A DNA stretch of 64,000 nucleotides from Akkermansia muciniphila (GTDB taxonomy: Bacteria; Verrucomicrobiota; Verrucomicrobiia; Verrucomicrobiales; V1-33): the NCBI GenBank assembly GCA_943333275.1, contig CALQSQ010000007.1, positions 1 through 64,000 of the forward strand. Reading direction: 5' to 3'. Positions within the stretch are counted from its first letter, which is position 1. Each line of letters opens with the position of its first letter. Under the pieces are notes generated by a model that had not been told where the DNA came from, searched no databases, and worked only from the letters and a program-made list of their open reading frames with translations. The position numbers and the translations under genes are program-made. Shown piece by piece: positions 9,869 through 19,902 of the stretch.

Positions 9869-11140
9869 ATGACGAGTGAGTTAATCGCATTATTCGATTA
9901 TTATGAACGTGAGAAGGGAATCAACCGGAGCAAACTGGTTGAGGCCATCTCTGGCGCATTGCTGACTGCGTCCAAAAAAAGCGTGGGACCAGCCCGGGAA
10001 TTGCGGGTGGATATTGACCCCGTGAAGGGCAATATCAAGCTCATCGCCAAACTTGTCGCCGTGGAGAACGTGACCCAGCCCTACGACGAGATCAGTCTCG
10101 CCATGGCCAACCGCATCAAGCCGGGCTCCGTGATCGGAGACGAGATCGATGTTGAGGTCACCCCGAAGGGATTTGGCCGCATTGCAGCCCAGACCGCCAA
10201 GCAGGCCATGATGCAGCGCATCCGTCAGGAGGAGAAATCCATGATGTATGACGAGTTCAAGGATCGGGCGGGGGACATCGTCGTGGGCACCGTCCGCCGC
10301 TTCGACAAGAGCGACGTCATCGTCGATCTCGGGAAATTTGAAGCCATCATGCCGAAGAAGGAGCGCGTCGCCACCGAGGACTACAACGTGGGCGACAAAG
10401 TGCGCGCTTATGTCGTCGCTGTGGAAAATGGCGTGCGCGGCCCGGAAATCATCCTCTCGCGCAGCCACCCTAATTTTGTCCGCCGACTCTTCGAAAACGA
10501 AGTCAGTGAAATCGGTGACCATTCGGTCCAGATCCGTGCCATCGCCCGGGAGGCCGGATACCGCACCAAACTTGCGGTGTATAGTCCTGACTCGAAAATG
10601 GATCCGGTGGGAGCCTGTGTTGGTCATCGCGGAGCCCGCGTAAAAAACATCGTCCGCGAGCTCAACAATGAAAAGGTGGACATCATCCGCTGGAGTGATG
10701 ACGTGAAGGAATTCCTCAAGGACGCCCTGAAGCCCGCCACCATCGCCGATGACAAGATCACTCTGGATCCCGCCAACAAGCGCATCCACGTCCGTGTGAA
10801 TGAAGAGGAACTGGCCAAGGCGATCGGTCGCAACGGTCAAAACGTCCGCCTCACCAACCGGCTCATGGGCTGGGACGTGCAGGTCGAGCGGGATGCGTCC
10901 GATCACGAACGCTTTGAATTGAAAGTCAAGGGTGCGGCCAAATTGCTGGCTGAACAACTCGAGATCGACCCTGAAGTTGCCGAAAGCATCGTCAAGGGCG
11001 GACTCCTGACCTTGGAAGCCGTCGCCACCCAGGCGGACGGCAACGATCTGGCCGATATGCTCAACGTTGCGCCCGAGGAGGGTGCCGCGCTGCATCAGAA
11101 GGCTGAAGAAAAATTTCGCGCCCTCGGCGCCAATCGCTAA
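9869..11140 (+). CDS. nusA: Transcription termination/antitermination factor NusA
   Basis: S1 'GDIVVGTVRRFDKSDVIVDLGKFEAIMPKKER', KH 'DPVGACVGHRGARVKNIVRELNNEKVDIIRWS', 'AIGRNGQNVRLTNRLMGWDVQV'. Confidence 0.96.
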   Translation: MTSELIALFDYYEREKGINRSKLVEAISGALLTASKKSVGPARELRVDIDPVKGNIKLIAKLVAVENVTQPYDEISLAMANRIKPGSVIGDEIDVEVTPKGFGRIAAQTAKQAMMQRIRQEEKSMMYDEFKDRAGDIVVGTVRRFDKSDVIVDLGKFEAIMPKKERVATEDYNVGDKVRAYVVAVENGVRGPEIILSRSHPNFVRRLFENEVSEIGDHSVQIRAIAREAGYRTKLAVYSPDSKMDPVGACVGHRGARVKNIVRELNNEKVDIIRWSDDVKEFLKDALKPATIADDKITLDPANKRIHVRVNEEELAKAIGRNGQNVRLTNRLMGWDVQVERDASDHERFELKVKGAAKLLAEQLEIDPEVAESIVKGGLLTLEAVATQADGNDLADMLNVAPEEGAALHQKAEEKFRALGANR

Positions 11141-11174
11141 AGCACTCTAGCTATGAGCGCAGAATCCATATTGC

Positions 11175-13553
11175 ATGCCCGCAAAACCAAAAAGTCCCAC
11201 CTCCAAATCCGAATCACCTTCTGCCAAACCAGCGCGCAAGAAGGCCGGTTCCCTGTTGTCAGATCAAGATGAAATAACGGAGCGGGAAGCCGAAACCCCG
11301 CCCGCCAAATCCTCCAGCCGAAAATCCACCATCACCGAACTCCGCAAGGACGGAGCCCTGGACCTGCTGGAGGAAAAGCCCCGCGCCAAAAGGACCGAGC
11401 CTGCCGTGGAAGTGCCCAGAATTGGCAGCCGGCGCAACAAAGTCAACGCCCCCCCACCGCCCCCCCCGCCGGTCGATCCAGGCCCGTCCAAACTCGACGA
11501 GCAAAAGCTTAACGCCCTATCGCTCTTCGATACCGACGCCATCAAGGCGGATCGCATCCGGCAGCGCGAAGCCAAGCGGCAGGAGGCGGAGGAAAAGAAG
11601 AATCTCCCCGCCATTTCCCGACTCCTTCAGGAAAAGGACGAGCGCATCGAAGCCAACAAGGCATCGCTGACCGCCATTTTCCATAAAACCCAAAGTCCCT
11701 CCGAAATCTCCGAACCCGCCGCTCCGGTCGCCGAGGAAACGGTGGTTGTGGCGGAGGAGGAAGCCAGCGATCCCAAGGTGATTCATCTCAAGCCACCGAT
11801 CATTGTGCGGGATCTGGCGGAAAAGATGGGACTCAAGCCGTTCAAGCTCGTGGCCGATCTGATGGCGATGGATATATTCGTCAATCAAACGCAGTCGATC
11901 GAGTCCGATGTGGCGGTCAAGATTGCTGAAAAACACGGTTTCACCTTCGAACGCGAGAAGCGCCAGAAGGGTGAAGGAGTGCACAAAGAGGAGGCCACCA
12001 TCGCCATGCCGCCCCCGCCCCCGCCCGTGGAGGAGGATCAGTTGCAGCCGCGGCCCCCGATCATCACGGTCATGGGACACGTGGACCACGGTAAAACGAG
12101 CCTGCTGGATGCCATTCGCAAATCGCGCGTTGCCTCGGGCGAAGCCGGCGGGATCACCCAGCATCTTGGTGCCTACAGCGTCGAGCATAACGGCCAGAAC
12201 GTTACTTTTCTCGACACACCCGGTCACGCGGCCTTTACTGCCATGCGCTCCCGGGGTGCAGGTCTCACGGACATTGTCATTTTGGTGGTCGCCGCGGATG
12301 ACGGGCTGATGCCGCAATCCCTGGAATCCATTGCGCACGCCAAGGCCGCGAACGTTACCATCGTGGTGGCCATGAATAAAATGGACCTTCCCTCTGCCAA
12401 TCCGGACCGCCTCATGGCCCAGTTGCAGGAACAGGGACTGAGCCCGGAAGCCTGGGGAGGAACCACTCCCGTCATTCCCGTCTCCGCCACCAAGGGCACG
12501 GGCATCGATAAACTTTTGGAATCCGCGTTGCTTGAAGCCGAAGTCCTCGAACTCAAGGCCAACCCCAAGGCACCCTGCCGCGGGATCATTGTGGAATCAC
12601 GCGTGGAGCCTGGCAAGGGTCCCAGCGCCACCGTCATTCCCCGTTCCGGAACGCTTCGCAATGGAGACAGTTTCATTTGCGGACCGCTCTACGGCAAGGT
12701 CAAGAGCATGCTCGATGACCGAGGACAAGCCATCAAGGAGGCCGGCCCGGCCATCCCGGTGGAAGTCATCGGTTTCAGTGCCCTGCCGAATGTTGGCGAT
12801 GAACTGATCGTCATGGAAGACCGCGAGGCCAAGCGCCTCAGCGAGCAGCGGACCAGCGAGCAGCGCATGGAGAAGCTCTCGGCCCCCCGCCGAGTTTCCC
12901 TCGAAAGCCTGTTTCAACAGATGGAGGATGGCGCCCGCAAGGCCCTGCGCATCATTCTCAAGACGGATGTTCAGGGATCGCTGGAAGCCATCACCGGTCA
13001 GTTGAAGGAAATCAAATCCGACAAGATCGATCTCGAGATTCTTCTCAGCGGCGTCGGCCCGATCACCGAAAATGATGTCCTGCTCGCCAGTGCCTCCGAG
13101 GCGATCCTCATTGGATTCTCCACGAAGCTGGAGAGCAAGGCTGTCAAAGTCGCACGGGCCGAAGGCGTCGAAGTGAAACTCTTCTCCGTCATCTACGAAC
13201 TATTCGATCAGGTGAAACTGGCGATGCTGGGCCGGCTTGATCCCATTGCCCGCGAGAAAAACCTTGGCTTCGCGCTCGTTAAGCAGATTTTCAAAGTTCA
13301 CAAGGGCCGCATCGGTGGTTGTGTGGTGCAGAGTGGCAAAATCCTCCGCTCCGCTCGCGCCCGCGTCCTCCGCGGCAAGGACCGGATCCCGGTTTACGAT
13401 GGTGGATTCCACACCCTGCGGCGCTTCACGGAGGATGTCACCGAAGTCCGCAACGGACTGGAATGCGGGATCAAACTAGGCGATTTCAACGACTACGAGG
13501 AGAACGATCTCATCGAATGTTACGAATTGGAGAAAATCCCCCAGACGCTTTGA
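11175..13553 (+). CDS. infB: Translation initiation factor IF-2
   Basis: GTPase '[23 protein letters not shown]', '[16 protein letters not shown]', 'NKMD'; long Pro/Lys/Glu-rich N-terminus. Confidence 0.97.
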   Translation: MPAKPKSPTSKSESPSAKPARKKAGSLLSDQDEITEREAETPPAKSSSRKSTITELRKDGALDLLEEKPRAKRTEPAVEVPRIGSRRNKVNAPPPPPPPVDPGPSKLDEQKLNALSLFDTDAIKADRIRQREAKRQEAEEKKNLPAISRLLQEKDERIEANKASLTAIFHKTQSPSEISEPAAPVAEETVVVAEEEASDPKVIHLKPPIIVRDLAEKMGLKPFKLVADLMAMDIFVNQTQSIESDVAVKIAEKHGFTFEREKRQKGEGVHKEEATIAMPPPPPPVEEDQLQPRPPIITVMGHVDHGKTSLLDAIRKSRVASGEAGGITQHLGAYSVEHNGQNVTFLDTPGHAAFTAMRSRGAGLTDIVILVVAADDGLMPQSLESIAHAKAANVTIVVAMNKMDLPSANPDRLMAQLQEQGLSPEAWGGTTPVIPVSATKGTGIDKLLESALLEAEVLELKANPKAPCRGIIVESRVEPGKGPSATVIPRSGTLRNGDSFICGPLYGKVKSMLDDRGQAIKEAGPAIPVEVIGFSALPNVGDELIVMEDREAKRLSEQRTSEQRMEKLSAPRRVSLESLFQQMEDGARKALRIILKTDVQGSLEAITGQLKEIKSDKIDLEILLSGVGPITENDVLLASASEAILIGFSTKLESKAVKVARAEGVEVKLFSVIYELFDQVKLAMLGRLDPIAREKNLGFALVKQIFKVHKGRIGGCVVQSGKILRSARARVLRGKDRIPVYDGGFHTLRRFTEDVTEVRNGLECGIKLGDFNDYEENDLIECYELEKIPQTL

Positions 13554-13653
13554 TGCATGGTGGGTAAGGAAATGAGAGAGTAGGAAAAGTCAGGCTCTTT
13601 CATTGCAAAGTCCTCACTCTCGCACTCCGCCCCCTCCCTCACTCCCTTCATCC

Positions 13654-14052
13654 ATGAAAAACCGCCTAGCCCGAGTCAACGAACTCATTCAGCGCGAGTT
13701 GAGCACCATCATCCAGCGCGATATTGAATTTCCCGGCTCGCTCGTGACGATCAACAGCGTGGACATCACTCCGGACCTCCGTCATTGCCATGTGTACGTC
13801 GGGGTGATCGGCAAGGAAAATGCGGCGGAGAAGGCGGTCGAAAAATTGCAGGAGAAACGCTCCATGCTTCAATCCAGGCTCATGGGACGCATCACCCTGC
13901 GTCAGACGCCGCTGCTGGATTTCAAACTCGACAACAGCATCGAGCGCGGAGTGCGGATTACGCGGATCATGGAGGACATCGATGCTCAGATTGGGCCGGA
14001 TGCTTGGAAGACGCTCGCGGATCCCGCGGCCATCACGGAGGAGGAAGACTAG
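13654..14052 (+). CDS. rbfA: Ribosome-binding factor A
   Basis: 'RLARVNELIQRELSTIIQRDIEFPGSLVTINSVDITPDLRHCHVYVGVIG'; position after infB. Confidence 0.93.
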   Translation: MKNRLARVNELIQRELSTIIQRDIEFPGSLVTINSVDITPDLRHCHVYVGVIGKENAAEKAVEKLQEKRSMLQSRLMGRITLRQTPLLDFKLDNSIERGVRITRIMEDIDAQIGPDAWKTLADPAAITEEED

Positions 14053-14053
14053 C

Positions 14054-15064
14054 ATGACGGGCCCACGCACCAATTCCTCCCTGGCTGAAATGGCGGCCAA
14101 ACTTCGCGACCATCAGCGCTTCGCGGTCCTCAGCCATTATCGGCCGGATGGCGATGCCATCGGCAGCACTCTGGCCGTCGGACTCGCGCTGGAGGCCCTT
14201 GGAAAGACGGTGCACATGCTCAACGAAGACGACGTGCCCGGCAGCCTCGCTTTTCTCCCCGGCACCGAGCGCATCAAGCAACCCACCACGCCCCTGGACG
14301 TGGAAGTGATCGTCGCCGTCGACTGCGCCAACTGCGACCGGCTCGGCAGCAAGTGCCTGGAAATGGTCGCGGGGGCGAACCGCCTCTGGATCAATATCGA
14401 CCACCATCGCAGCAACGAAGGCTACGGCGACATCCATTACATCGATGCTGGCAGCCCGGCCACCGGACAGATTCTTTATGATTTCCTCAGTTCGCAGGGA
14501 CTGCCACTGACGCGCGAAATTGGCGACAACCTCTACGTCGCGATCAGCACCGACACCGGGTCCTTTCAATACGACAGCGTCACCGCCCACACCTACGAAA
14601 TCGGCGCCGCCCTGATGAAGCTGGGTGTCAATGTCTCGCGTTTGTCGCAGGAAACCTACGAAAATTTCCCCCTGCGCCGCATCGAACTTCTGCGGGGCCT
14701 GCTCAATGTCATGCAGATCACGCACGGAGGACGCGTCGCCTCCTGGGCGCTCACGCAGGACCTGGCCCGGCAGGTCGGGATCGCGCCGGAGGATTCCGAG
14801 GGATTGATCGACACCCTGCGGGCGATCCAGGGCGTCATCGTCGCCGTCTATTTTGAAGAAATGGCTGATGGCAAGATTCGCCTCAGCCTGCGTTCCAAGG
14901 ACAAACGCATCGACGTTGGTCATCTCGCCGCGCAATTCGGTGGCGGTGGCCATGCCTTGGCCGCGGGCATTCGCATGCGAGGACCCCTTTCTGAAGTTCA
15001 AACCACCATTTTCGCAGCCCTGAATGAAGCAATACAAACACTCCCCCCAGCAGGAATTCATTGA
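14054..15064 (+). CDS. DHH/DHHA1 phosphoesterase (NrnA-like oligoribonuclease / pAp phosphatase)
   Basis: 'FAVLSHYRPDGDAIGSTLAVGLAL', 'VDCANCDRLG', 'INIDHHRSNEGYGDIHYID', C-terminal 'AAQFGGGGHALAAGIRM'; in operon after rbfA. Confidence 0.92.
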   Translation: MTGPRTNSSLAEMAAKLRDHQRFAVLSHYRPDGDAIGSTLAVGLALEALGKTVHMLNEDDVPGSLAFLPGTERIKQPTTPLDVEVIVAVDCANCDRLGSKCLEMVAGANRLWINIDHHRSNEGYGDIHYIDAGSPATGQILYDFLSSQGLPLTREIGDNLYVAISTDTGSFQYDSVTAHTYEIGAALMKLGVNVSRLSQETYENFPLRRIELLRGLLNVMQITHGGRVASWALTQDLARQVGIAPEDSEGLIDTLRAIQGVIVAVYFEEMADGKIRLSLRSKDKRIDVGHLAAQFGGGGHALAAGIRMRGPLSEVQTTIFAALNEAIQTLPPAGIH

Positions 15065-15764
15065 CGGAGTCCTCCTCGTTGACAAAGGCCAGGACATGAC
15101 CTCCCACGATGTGGTGGCCGTCGCACGCCGCAGTCTCAATGAACGCAAGATCGGCCATTGTGGAACCCTTGATCCCATGGCCACCGGTCTGCTCATTCTC
15201 GTGATCGGTCGTGCCACCAAAATCCAGGATCTCCTGATGGCCGAGGAAAAGGAATACGAGGGCATCATCCGTCTGGGATCCACCACCAGCACCCAGGACC
15301 GCCAGGGTGAAGTGCTGGAGACCAAGCCTGTGCCTGAGTTGACCCGCGAGCAAATCGTCGCTGCCTTTGACCAGTTCAAAGGTGATTTCCATCAAATGCC
15401 GCCCATGGTCAGCGCCATCAAAAAGGACGGCGTTCCCCTCTATAAGCTCGCCCGCGAAGGCAAGACCGTGGAGCGCGAGCTGCGGCTCGTCACGGTTTTC
15501 CATTATGAAATCAAGGAAATCGCTCTCCCGGACATCAGTTTCCGGGTCGTTTGCAGCAAGGGATTCTATGTCCGCACCTACGCTCATGACATCGGGGCGG
15601 TACTTGGATGCGGAGCGCACCTACAGGAACTCCGCCGCACCCGCAGTGGGAAATTCACCGTGGAGGGAAACATTGATTTCCAGACTTTGAAAACCGCCAC
15701 GCGGGAGGAAGTCATGAGCCGCATGTTGACGCTGCGGGATGTGTCCAAATTGCGCGGTGCCTAG
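15024..15764 (+). CDS. truB: tRNA pseudouridine(55) synthase TruB
   Basis: 'DGVLLVDKGQDMTSHDVVAVARR', 'KIGHCGTLDPMATGLLILVIGRATK', 'YEGIIRLGSTTSTQDRQGEV', 'VVCSKGFYVRTYAHDIG'. Confidence 0.95.
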   Translation: MKQYKHSPQQEFIDGVLLVDKGQDMTSHDVVAVARRSLNERKIGHCGTLDPMATGLLILVIGRATKIQDLLMAEEKEYEGIIRLGSTTSTQDRQGEVLETKPVPELTREQIVAAFDQFKGDFHQMPPMVSAIKKDGVPLYKLAREGKTVERELRLVTVFHYEIKEIALPDISFRVVCSKGFYVRTYAHDIGAVLGCGAHLQELRRTRSGKFTVEGNIDFQTLKTATREEVMSRMLTLRDVSKLRGA

Positions 15765-15782
15765 CCGCCCATCATTGCCGCC

Positions 15783-16754
15783 ATGCAAACGCACCACAGT
15801 CTCACTGATTTACGTTCTATTCCCGGTCCACTGCATCTGGCCATAGGAGTCTTCGATGGTGTGCATCTGGGGCATCAGGAAGTCATCCGTCAGGCCCAGG
15901 ATGCCGCCATCCAGCATGGGGGCACCGCGGTCGTCGTGACGTTTGATCCGCATCCCATCCGGGTGGTGCGGCCGGAGCATGCGCCGAGTCTGCTGACATC
16001 CACCCGGCACCGGGAAATCATCCTTGCGCGACTGGGGGTCATGCATTTGCTTGAAATCCCGTTTACCAGGGAGTTTGCGGCCAATACCGCGGAACAGTTT
16101 GTGGAATTGCTGCGGGAGAACAGCCAGCCGCTGGGCAGTGTCAACGTCGGATCCGACTGGGCCTTTGGCCGGGGTCGTCAGGGAACCCTGGCCACTCTGC
16201 AGGAGCTGGGTGCCCGCCTTGGATTCATGGTCAACGGAGCCCCGCGCGTCTGTCATGGCGATGAACCCATCAGCAGCACCCGCATTCGCCACGAAGTGGA
16301 GGAGGGTGATTTTTTAGCAGTGCAAAATTTGCTTGGTCGCTCCTATTCCGTGCTGGGCACGGTGGTCAAGGGGCGTCAACTTGGGCGCAAAATCGGTTTT
16401 CCCACCGCCAACCTCGCCCACCTGGCAGAGCAACTCCCCCCAGTCGGCGTGTATGCTGTGCGCGCCCGACTCGACGATACCTTCCTGCCCGCCGTCGCCA
16501 ATCTTGGATACCGTCCCACAGTCACCGACGGAGAGCGCGAGCGCATCCTTGAGGTCCACCTGTTGGATTTTGACCAGGACATCTACGGACGTGAACTTGA
16601 AGTAAAATTTGTCCAGCGCCTCCGCGAGGAAATGCGCCTCGGCAGTCTGGAGGAACTGAAGGCACAGATCGCCATGGACACGCTCCAGGCCCGAAGAATC
16701 CTCACCGATGCGGCCCCGGCCGTTTCAGCGGTGGAGGATGATCTGGACAGCTAG
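15783..16754 (+). CDS. ribF: Bifunctional riboflavin kinase/FAD synthetase
   Basis: 'AIGVFDGVHLGHQEVIRQA', 'VVTFDPHPIRVVRP', 'SSTRIRHEVEEGDF', 'GRKIGFPTANL'. Confidence 0.95.
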   Translation: MQTHHSLTDLRSIPGPLHLAIGVFDGVHLGHQEVIRQAQDAAIQHGGTAVVVTFDPHPIRVVRPEHAPSLLTSTRHREIILARLGVMHLLEIPFTREFAANTAEQFVELLRENSQPLGSVNVGSDWAFGRGRQGTLATLQELGARLGFMVNGAPRVCHGDEPISSTRIRHEVEEGDFLAVQNLLGRSYSVLGTVVKGRQLGRKIGFPTANLAHLAEQLPPVGVYAVRARLDDTFLPAVANLGYRPTVTDGERERILEVHLLDFDQDIYGRELEVKFVQRLREEMRLGSLEELKAQIAMDTLQARRILTDAAPAVSAVEDDLDS

Positions 16755-16837
16755 GCGGGTTCGTAATTGTCAGCAGCAGGCTGACGATGGCAGAAATTCC
16801 CCGTTGCCAGCCTCCCTGCGCGGTCCATCGTCCGGGC

Positions 16838-17383
16838 ATGACAAATGATATTGAATTGATTCGCGACGTCGAGGCCATCCAGATTCCCAGCGGGGATACC
16901 GTCCACCTTCCGGTGGGGACGAAGGTGATCATCACGCAGAGCCTGGGGGGATCCTACACGGTGGCGACCGAGCAGGGTCTGGCGCGCATTTCCGCCAAGA
17001 ATGCGGATGCCCTGGGGTTGGATAAAGCCACCGGAGCTCAGAACGAACAAACTGGCGAACGCCTGACCGGGCCGGAGTTGGAGGCGGCGATCTGGAAGCA
17101 ATTGAAGAGCGTTTTTGATCCTGAAATCCCCGTCAACATCGTGGACCTTGGCCTCGTCTATGATTGTGTGGTGGAACCGGAGGATGGACAGGCGGTCGTC
17201 AAAATGAAGATGACGCTGACGGCACCCGGCTGCGGCATGGGCCCGACCATTGCGGCGGATGCGCAGGGGAAAATTATGTCGGTGCCAGGGGTCGATGATG
17301 CGCGTGTGGAGATCGTCTGGGAGCCGATGTGGCATCAGGACATGATCTCGGAAGCCGGCAGAATGCAGCTCGGCATGGTGTAG
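16838..17383 (+). CDS. SufT-like / DUF59 (MIP18 family) Fe-S assembly protein
   Basis: 'IWKQLKSVFDPEIPVNIVDLGLVYDCVV', 'MTLTAPGCGMGPTIAADAQGKIMSVPGVDDARVEIVWEPMW'; likely start 16838. Confidence 0.88.
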   Translation: MTNDIELIRDVEAIQIPSGDTVHLPVGTKVIITQSLGGSYTVATEQGLARISAKNADALGLDKATGAQNEQTGERLTGPELEAAIWKQLKSVFDPEIPVNIVDLGLVYDCVVEPEDGQAVVKMKMTLTAPGCGMGPTIAADAQGKIMSVPGVDDARVEIVWEPMWHQDMISEAGRMQLGMV

Positions 17384-17402
17384 TTTTAAATTCATTTCCA
17401 TC

Positions 17403-18317
17403 ATGCCCAAGATCGACGCCTCCCTGCATCTGGAAAAAAAGCCGCCCTGGATCAAGGTGCGATTGCCGAGCAATCCCGTCTTCTGGTCCACCAAGGCTCT
17501 GGTGGCGGACCTGAAGCTGCACACGGTCTGCGAGGAGGCACAGTGCCCGAACCGATGGGAATGCTGGAGCCAGGGGACAGCGACGTTTATGATCGCCGGG
17601 GACCGGTGCACGCGGGCCTGTGGATTCTGCGCTGTGAAAACGGCCAAACCCTTTGCCCTGGAGGTGGACGAACCGCAGCGCGTCGCCACCGCCACCAAAC
17701 GCATGGGCCTCAACCACGTGGTGATCACTGCCGTGGCGCGGGATGATTTGCCGGACGGTGGCGCGGAGCACTTTGCCCGGACCGTCGAGGCGGTGAGATT
17801 GGAAAATCCCGGTATTACGATTGAAATTCTCGTGCCTGATTTCAACGGCAAGGATGACGCGCTGCAGTTGGTGATGAATGCCCGGCCGCATATTTTTAAT
17901 CACAATCTGGAAACCGTCGAGCGGCTGACTCCACTTGTGCGCAGCCGGGCGGTTTACCGCCGCAGTCTGCACGTGCTGCGCCGGGCGGCGGAAATGTCCC
18001 CGGGCCGGGTGGCGACCAAGAGCGGTCTGATGCTTGGTCTGGGGGAGACGGATGAGGAATTGATGCAGGCTCTGGACGATCTGCGCGCCCATGGCGTAAC
18101 TGTTCTCACCCTCGGCCAATACCTGCGTCCGAGTCCCAAACATCTACCGGTCGTGGAATACATCCTTCCTGAAAAATTCGAATGGTGGAAAACGGTCGCC
18201 GAAGGCAAGGGGTTCCGCCATGTGGCTTCCGGGCCGCTGGTGCGCAGCAGTTACCATGCGGCGGATTTTCATCCGGAGGATGATCTCATCAAGGACGGGC
18301 TTGCCGTTAACGGATAA
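17403..18317 (+). CDS. lipA: Lipoyl synthase (radical SAM)
   Basis: 'VCEEAQCPNRWECWSQGTATFMIAGDRCTRACGFCAVKT' (both cysteine clusters), 'GLMLGLGETDEELMQALDDLR', 'VRSSYHAADF'. Confidence 0.96.
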   Translation: MPKIDASLHLEKKPPWIKVRLPSNPVFWSTKALVADLKLHTVCEEAQCPNRWECWSQGTATFMIAGDRCTRACGFCAVKTAKPFALEVDEPQRVATATKRMGLNHVVITAVARDDLPDGGAEHFARTVEAVRLENPGITIEILVPDFNGKDDALQLVMNARPHIFNHNLETVERLTPLVRSRAVYRRSLHVLRRAAEMSPGRVATKSGLMLGLGETDEELMQALDDLRAHGVTVLTLGQYLRPSPKHLPVVEYILPEKFEWWKTVAEGKGFRHVASGPLVRSSYHAADFHPEDDLIKDGLAVNG

Positions 18318-18425
18318 CGTCGTTGCTTTCCCAGCGAACGGGGGTTGGGAAATTCCGGCAAGATGCACCCAAATTGTCGATGGCGCATGCACTCCGATGG
18401 ACTTCAATTGGAAGGCACGGGATGG

Positions 18426-18875
18426 TCATGACTTCGCTTTCGAAGTGAACAATTTAGCAGTCGCCAATGTTGCCAAAGGACCGCTGACAAGGTCCCGAAG
18501 GGTGTGGCGGTCCAGACTGGCATAGAAGGCGCTCATCGCCTCCGAAAGAAACCCTTTGAGGGAACAACAACGGATGAGGGGGCAGGTATTGGTGGCGGGA
18601 TCGAAGCATTCCAGGAGAACGGACCGGGATTCCGTCTGACGAACGAGTTTGCCAATTTGAATTTGATCGGGAGAAATTGCCAGCTGAATGCCGCCGCCGC
18701 GGCCTCGTTGGGTATCGAGGTACCCGAGCTTGCCAAGATTATGGACCACCTTGGCGAGGTGGTTGCGGGAGATACCGTAGGCCGCAGTGACCTCATCCAG
18801 AACAAAAGCTTCCCCTTTAAGAGCGGCAAACATGAGCACACGAAGCGAGTAATCACTGAAGAGGCTGAGGTTCAT
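18426..18875 (-). CDS. Rrf2-family regulator, NsrR-type (putative Fe-S nitric oxide sensor)
   Basis: 'MNLSLFSDYSLRVLMFAAL', wHTH 'TAAYGISRNHLAKVVHNLGKLGYLDTQRGRGGGIQLA', cysteines 'ECFDPATNTCPLIRCCSLKGFLSEAMSAFYASLDRHTLRDLV'. Confidence 0.88.
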   Translation of the reverse strand: MNLSLFSDYSLRVLMFAALKGEAFVLDEVTAAYGISRNHLAKVVHNLGKLGYLDTQRGRGGGIQLAISPDQIQIGKLVRQTESRSVLLECFDPATNTCPLIRCCSLKGFLSEAMSAFYASLDRHTLRDLVSGPLATLATAKLFTSKAKS

Positions 18876-18971
18876 GTTTGGGTCACGGAGTTGGTTTGCG
18901 AGAATGGCTGGCTGGGCAACCTAGCTCAGGGAACCGCAGTTGTGTATGCAGAATAAATTTCCACTCCGATA

Positions 18972-18994
18972 AAGATGCATTCATAATGCATCTT
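18972..18994. promoter_or_regulatory. Putative NsrR operator
   Basis: Perfect 10-3-10 inverted repeat AAGATGCATT-CAT-AATGCATCTT between the divergent regulator (start 18875) and haemoglobin gene (start 19065). Confidence 0.85.
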
Positions 18995-19002
18995 ATAACT
19001 TT

Positions 19003-19026
19003 CGGACGGAAGCACCTTTCCGTCCG
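19003..19026 (+). promoter_or_regulatory. 5'-leader hairpin upstream of the haemoglobin gene
   Basis: Perfect 9-bp stem cggacggaa-gcacct-ttccgtccg between operator and ATG. Confidence 0.5.
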
Positions 19027-19064
19027 GTTCCTGAACCCAAATCACCCTACCCCATCATTACTGC

Positions 19065-19664
19065 ATGAGAACCCTGCTACCCTTGGTCGCCACGATTGGC
19101 CTTGCTCTTTTCCAATTTTCAAATTCGAGGCTGGCAGCCGAACCGGCACCTGCCGCCGTGAACGGAGAAATTAACAAAATCTGTCCCATCAGCGGAAAAC
19201 CTGTCGATCCGAAGATCACGGTTGTTTATGAGGAAAAGACCTATGCTTTCGCCTCCGATGAGTGCCGCAAAAAATTCAACGAAGCCCGAGAAAAGAGTCT
19301 CTACAGCCAATTGGGGGGCAAGGCAGCGATCGATGCCGCGGTGGAGTTATTTTATAAAAAGGTGCTGGCCGATGATCGGATCAAGCATTTCTTCGATGAC
19401 ATCAACATGGACAAGCAGCGCCGAAAGCAAAAAGCCTTTCTCTCCGCAGCTTTTGGCGGTCCTGTTCCCTGGACGGGAAAAAACATGCGTGAGGCCCACG
19501 AGGGACTTCCCAACCTGAATGAAACCCATTTTAATGCTGTTGCGGAGAATCTTCAAAAGACCCTTGAGGAGCTGAAAATCAAAAAGGAGTTGATCGATCA
19601 GGTCATGGCGATAGCGGCGAGCACCAAGGATGACGTTCTGAATCGCAAGCCTGCCGCGAAGTAA
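19065..19664 (+). CDS. Exported YHS-domain / group 1 truncated haemoglobin fusion
   Basis: Signal-like MRTLLPLVATIGLALFQFSNSRLAAEP; YHS-like 'CPISGKPVDPKITVVYEEKTYAFASDECRKKFNEA'; trHb 'SLYSQLGGKAAIDAAVELFYKKVLADDRIKHFFDDINMDKQRRKQKAFLSAAFGGP...MREAHEGL'. Confidence 0.87.
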   Translation: MRTLLPLVATIGLALFQFSNSRLAAEPAPAAVNGEINKICPISGKPVDPKITVVYEEKTYAFASDECRKKFNEAREKSLYSQLGGKAAIDAAVELFYKKVLADDRIKHFFDDINMDKQRRKQKAFLSAAFGGPVPWTGKNMREAHEGLPNLNETHFNAVAENLQKTLEELKIKKELIDQVMAIAASTKDDVLNRKPAAK

Positions 19665-19825
19665 GCCTCCCGCCGGGGAACGGTTGCCGACGATGAAGGT
19701 TCCTCTTCACGGATGTTGGAAAAATCCTCATTTCGTGATGCAAAAATCATTTGCCACGATGGAAGGGACGATTAGTGTGGGCGCCCTTCCTGATACAATT
19801 GCCGTGTCTGGAGGAAAGTCAGCTT

Positions 19826-19902
19826 GGAGCGGTAGCTCAGTTGGTTAGAGCGCAGCCCTGTCACGGCTGAGGTCGCGGGTTCGAGCCCCGTCCGCTCCGC
19901 CA
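19826..19902 (+). tRNA. tRNA-Asp (anticodon GTC)
   Basis: Acceptor GGAGCGG/CCGCTCC, D-arm agctcagttggttagagc, anticodon loop CTGTCAC, T-arm GCGGGTTCGAGCCCCGT, encoded CCA. Confidence 0.95.

Noticed and set aside
9890-11095. 401-aa minus-strand ORF antisense to nusA
   Set aside because: Exact mirror of a confident NusA; no recognisable domain.
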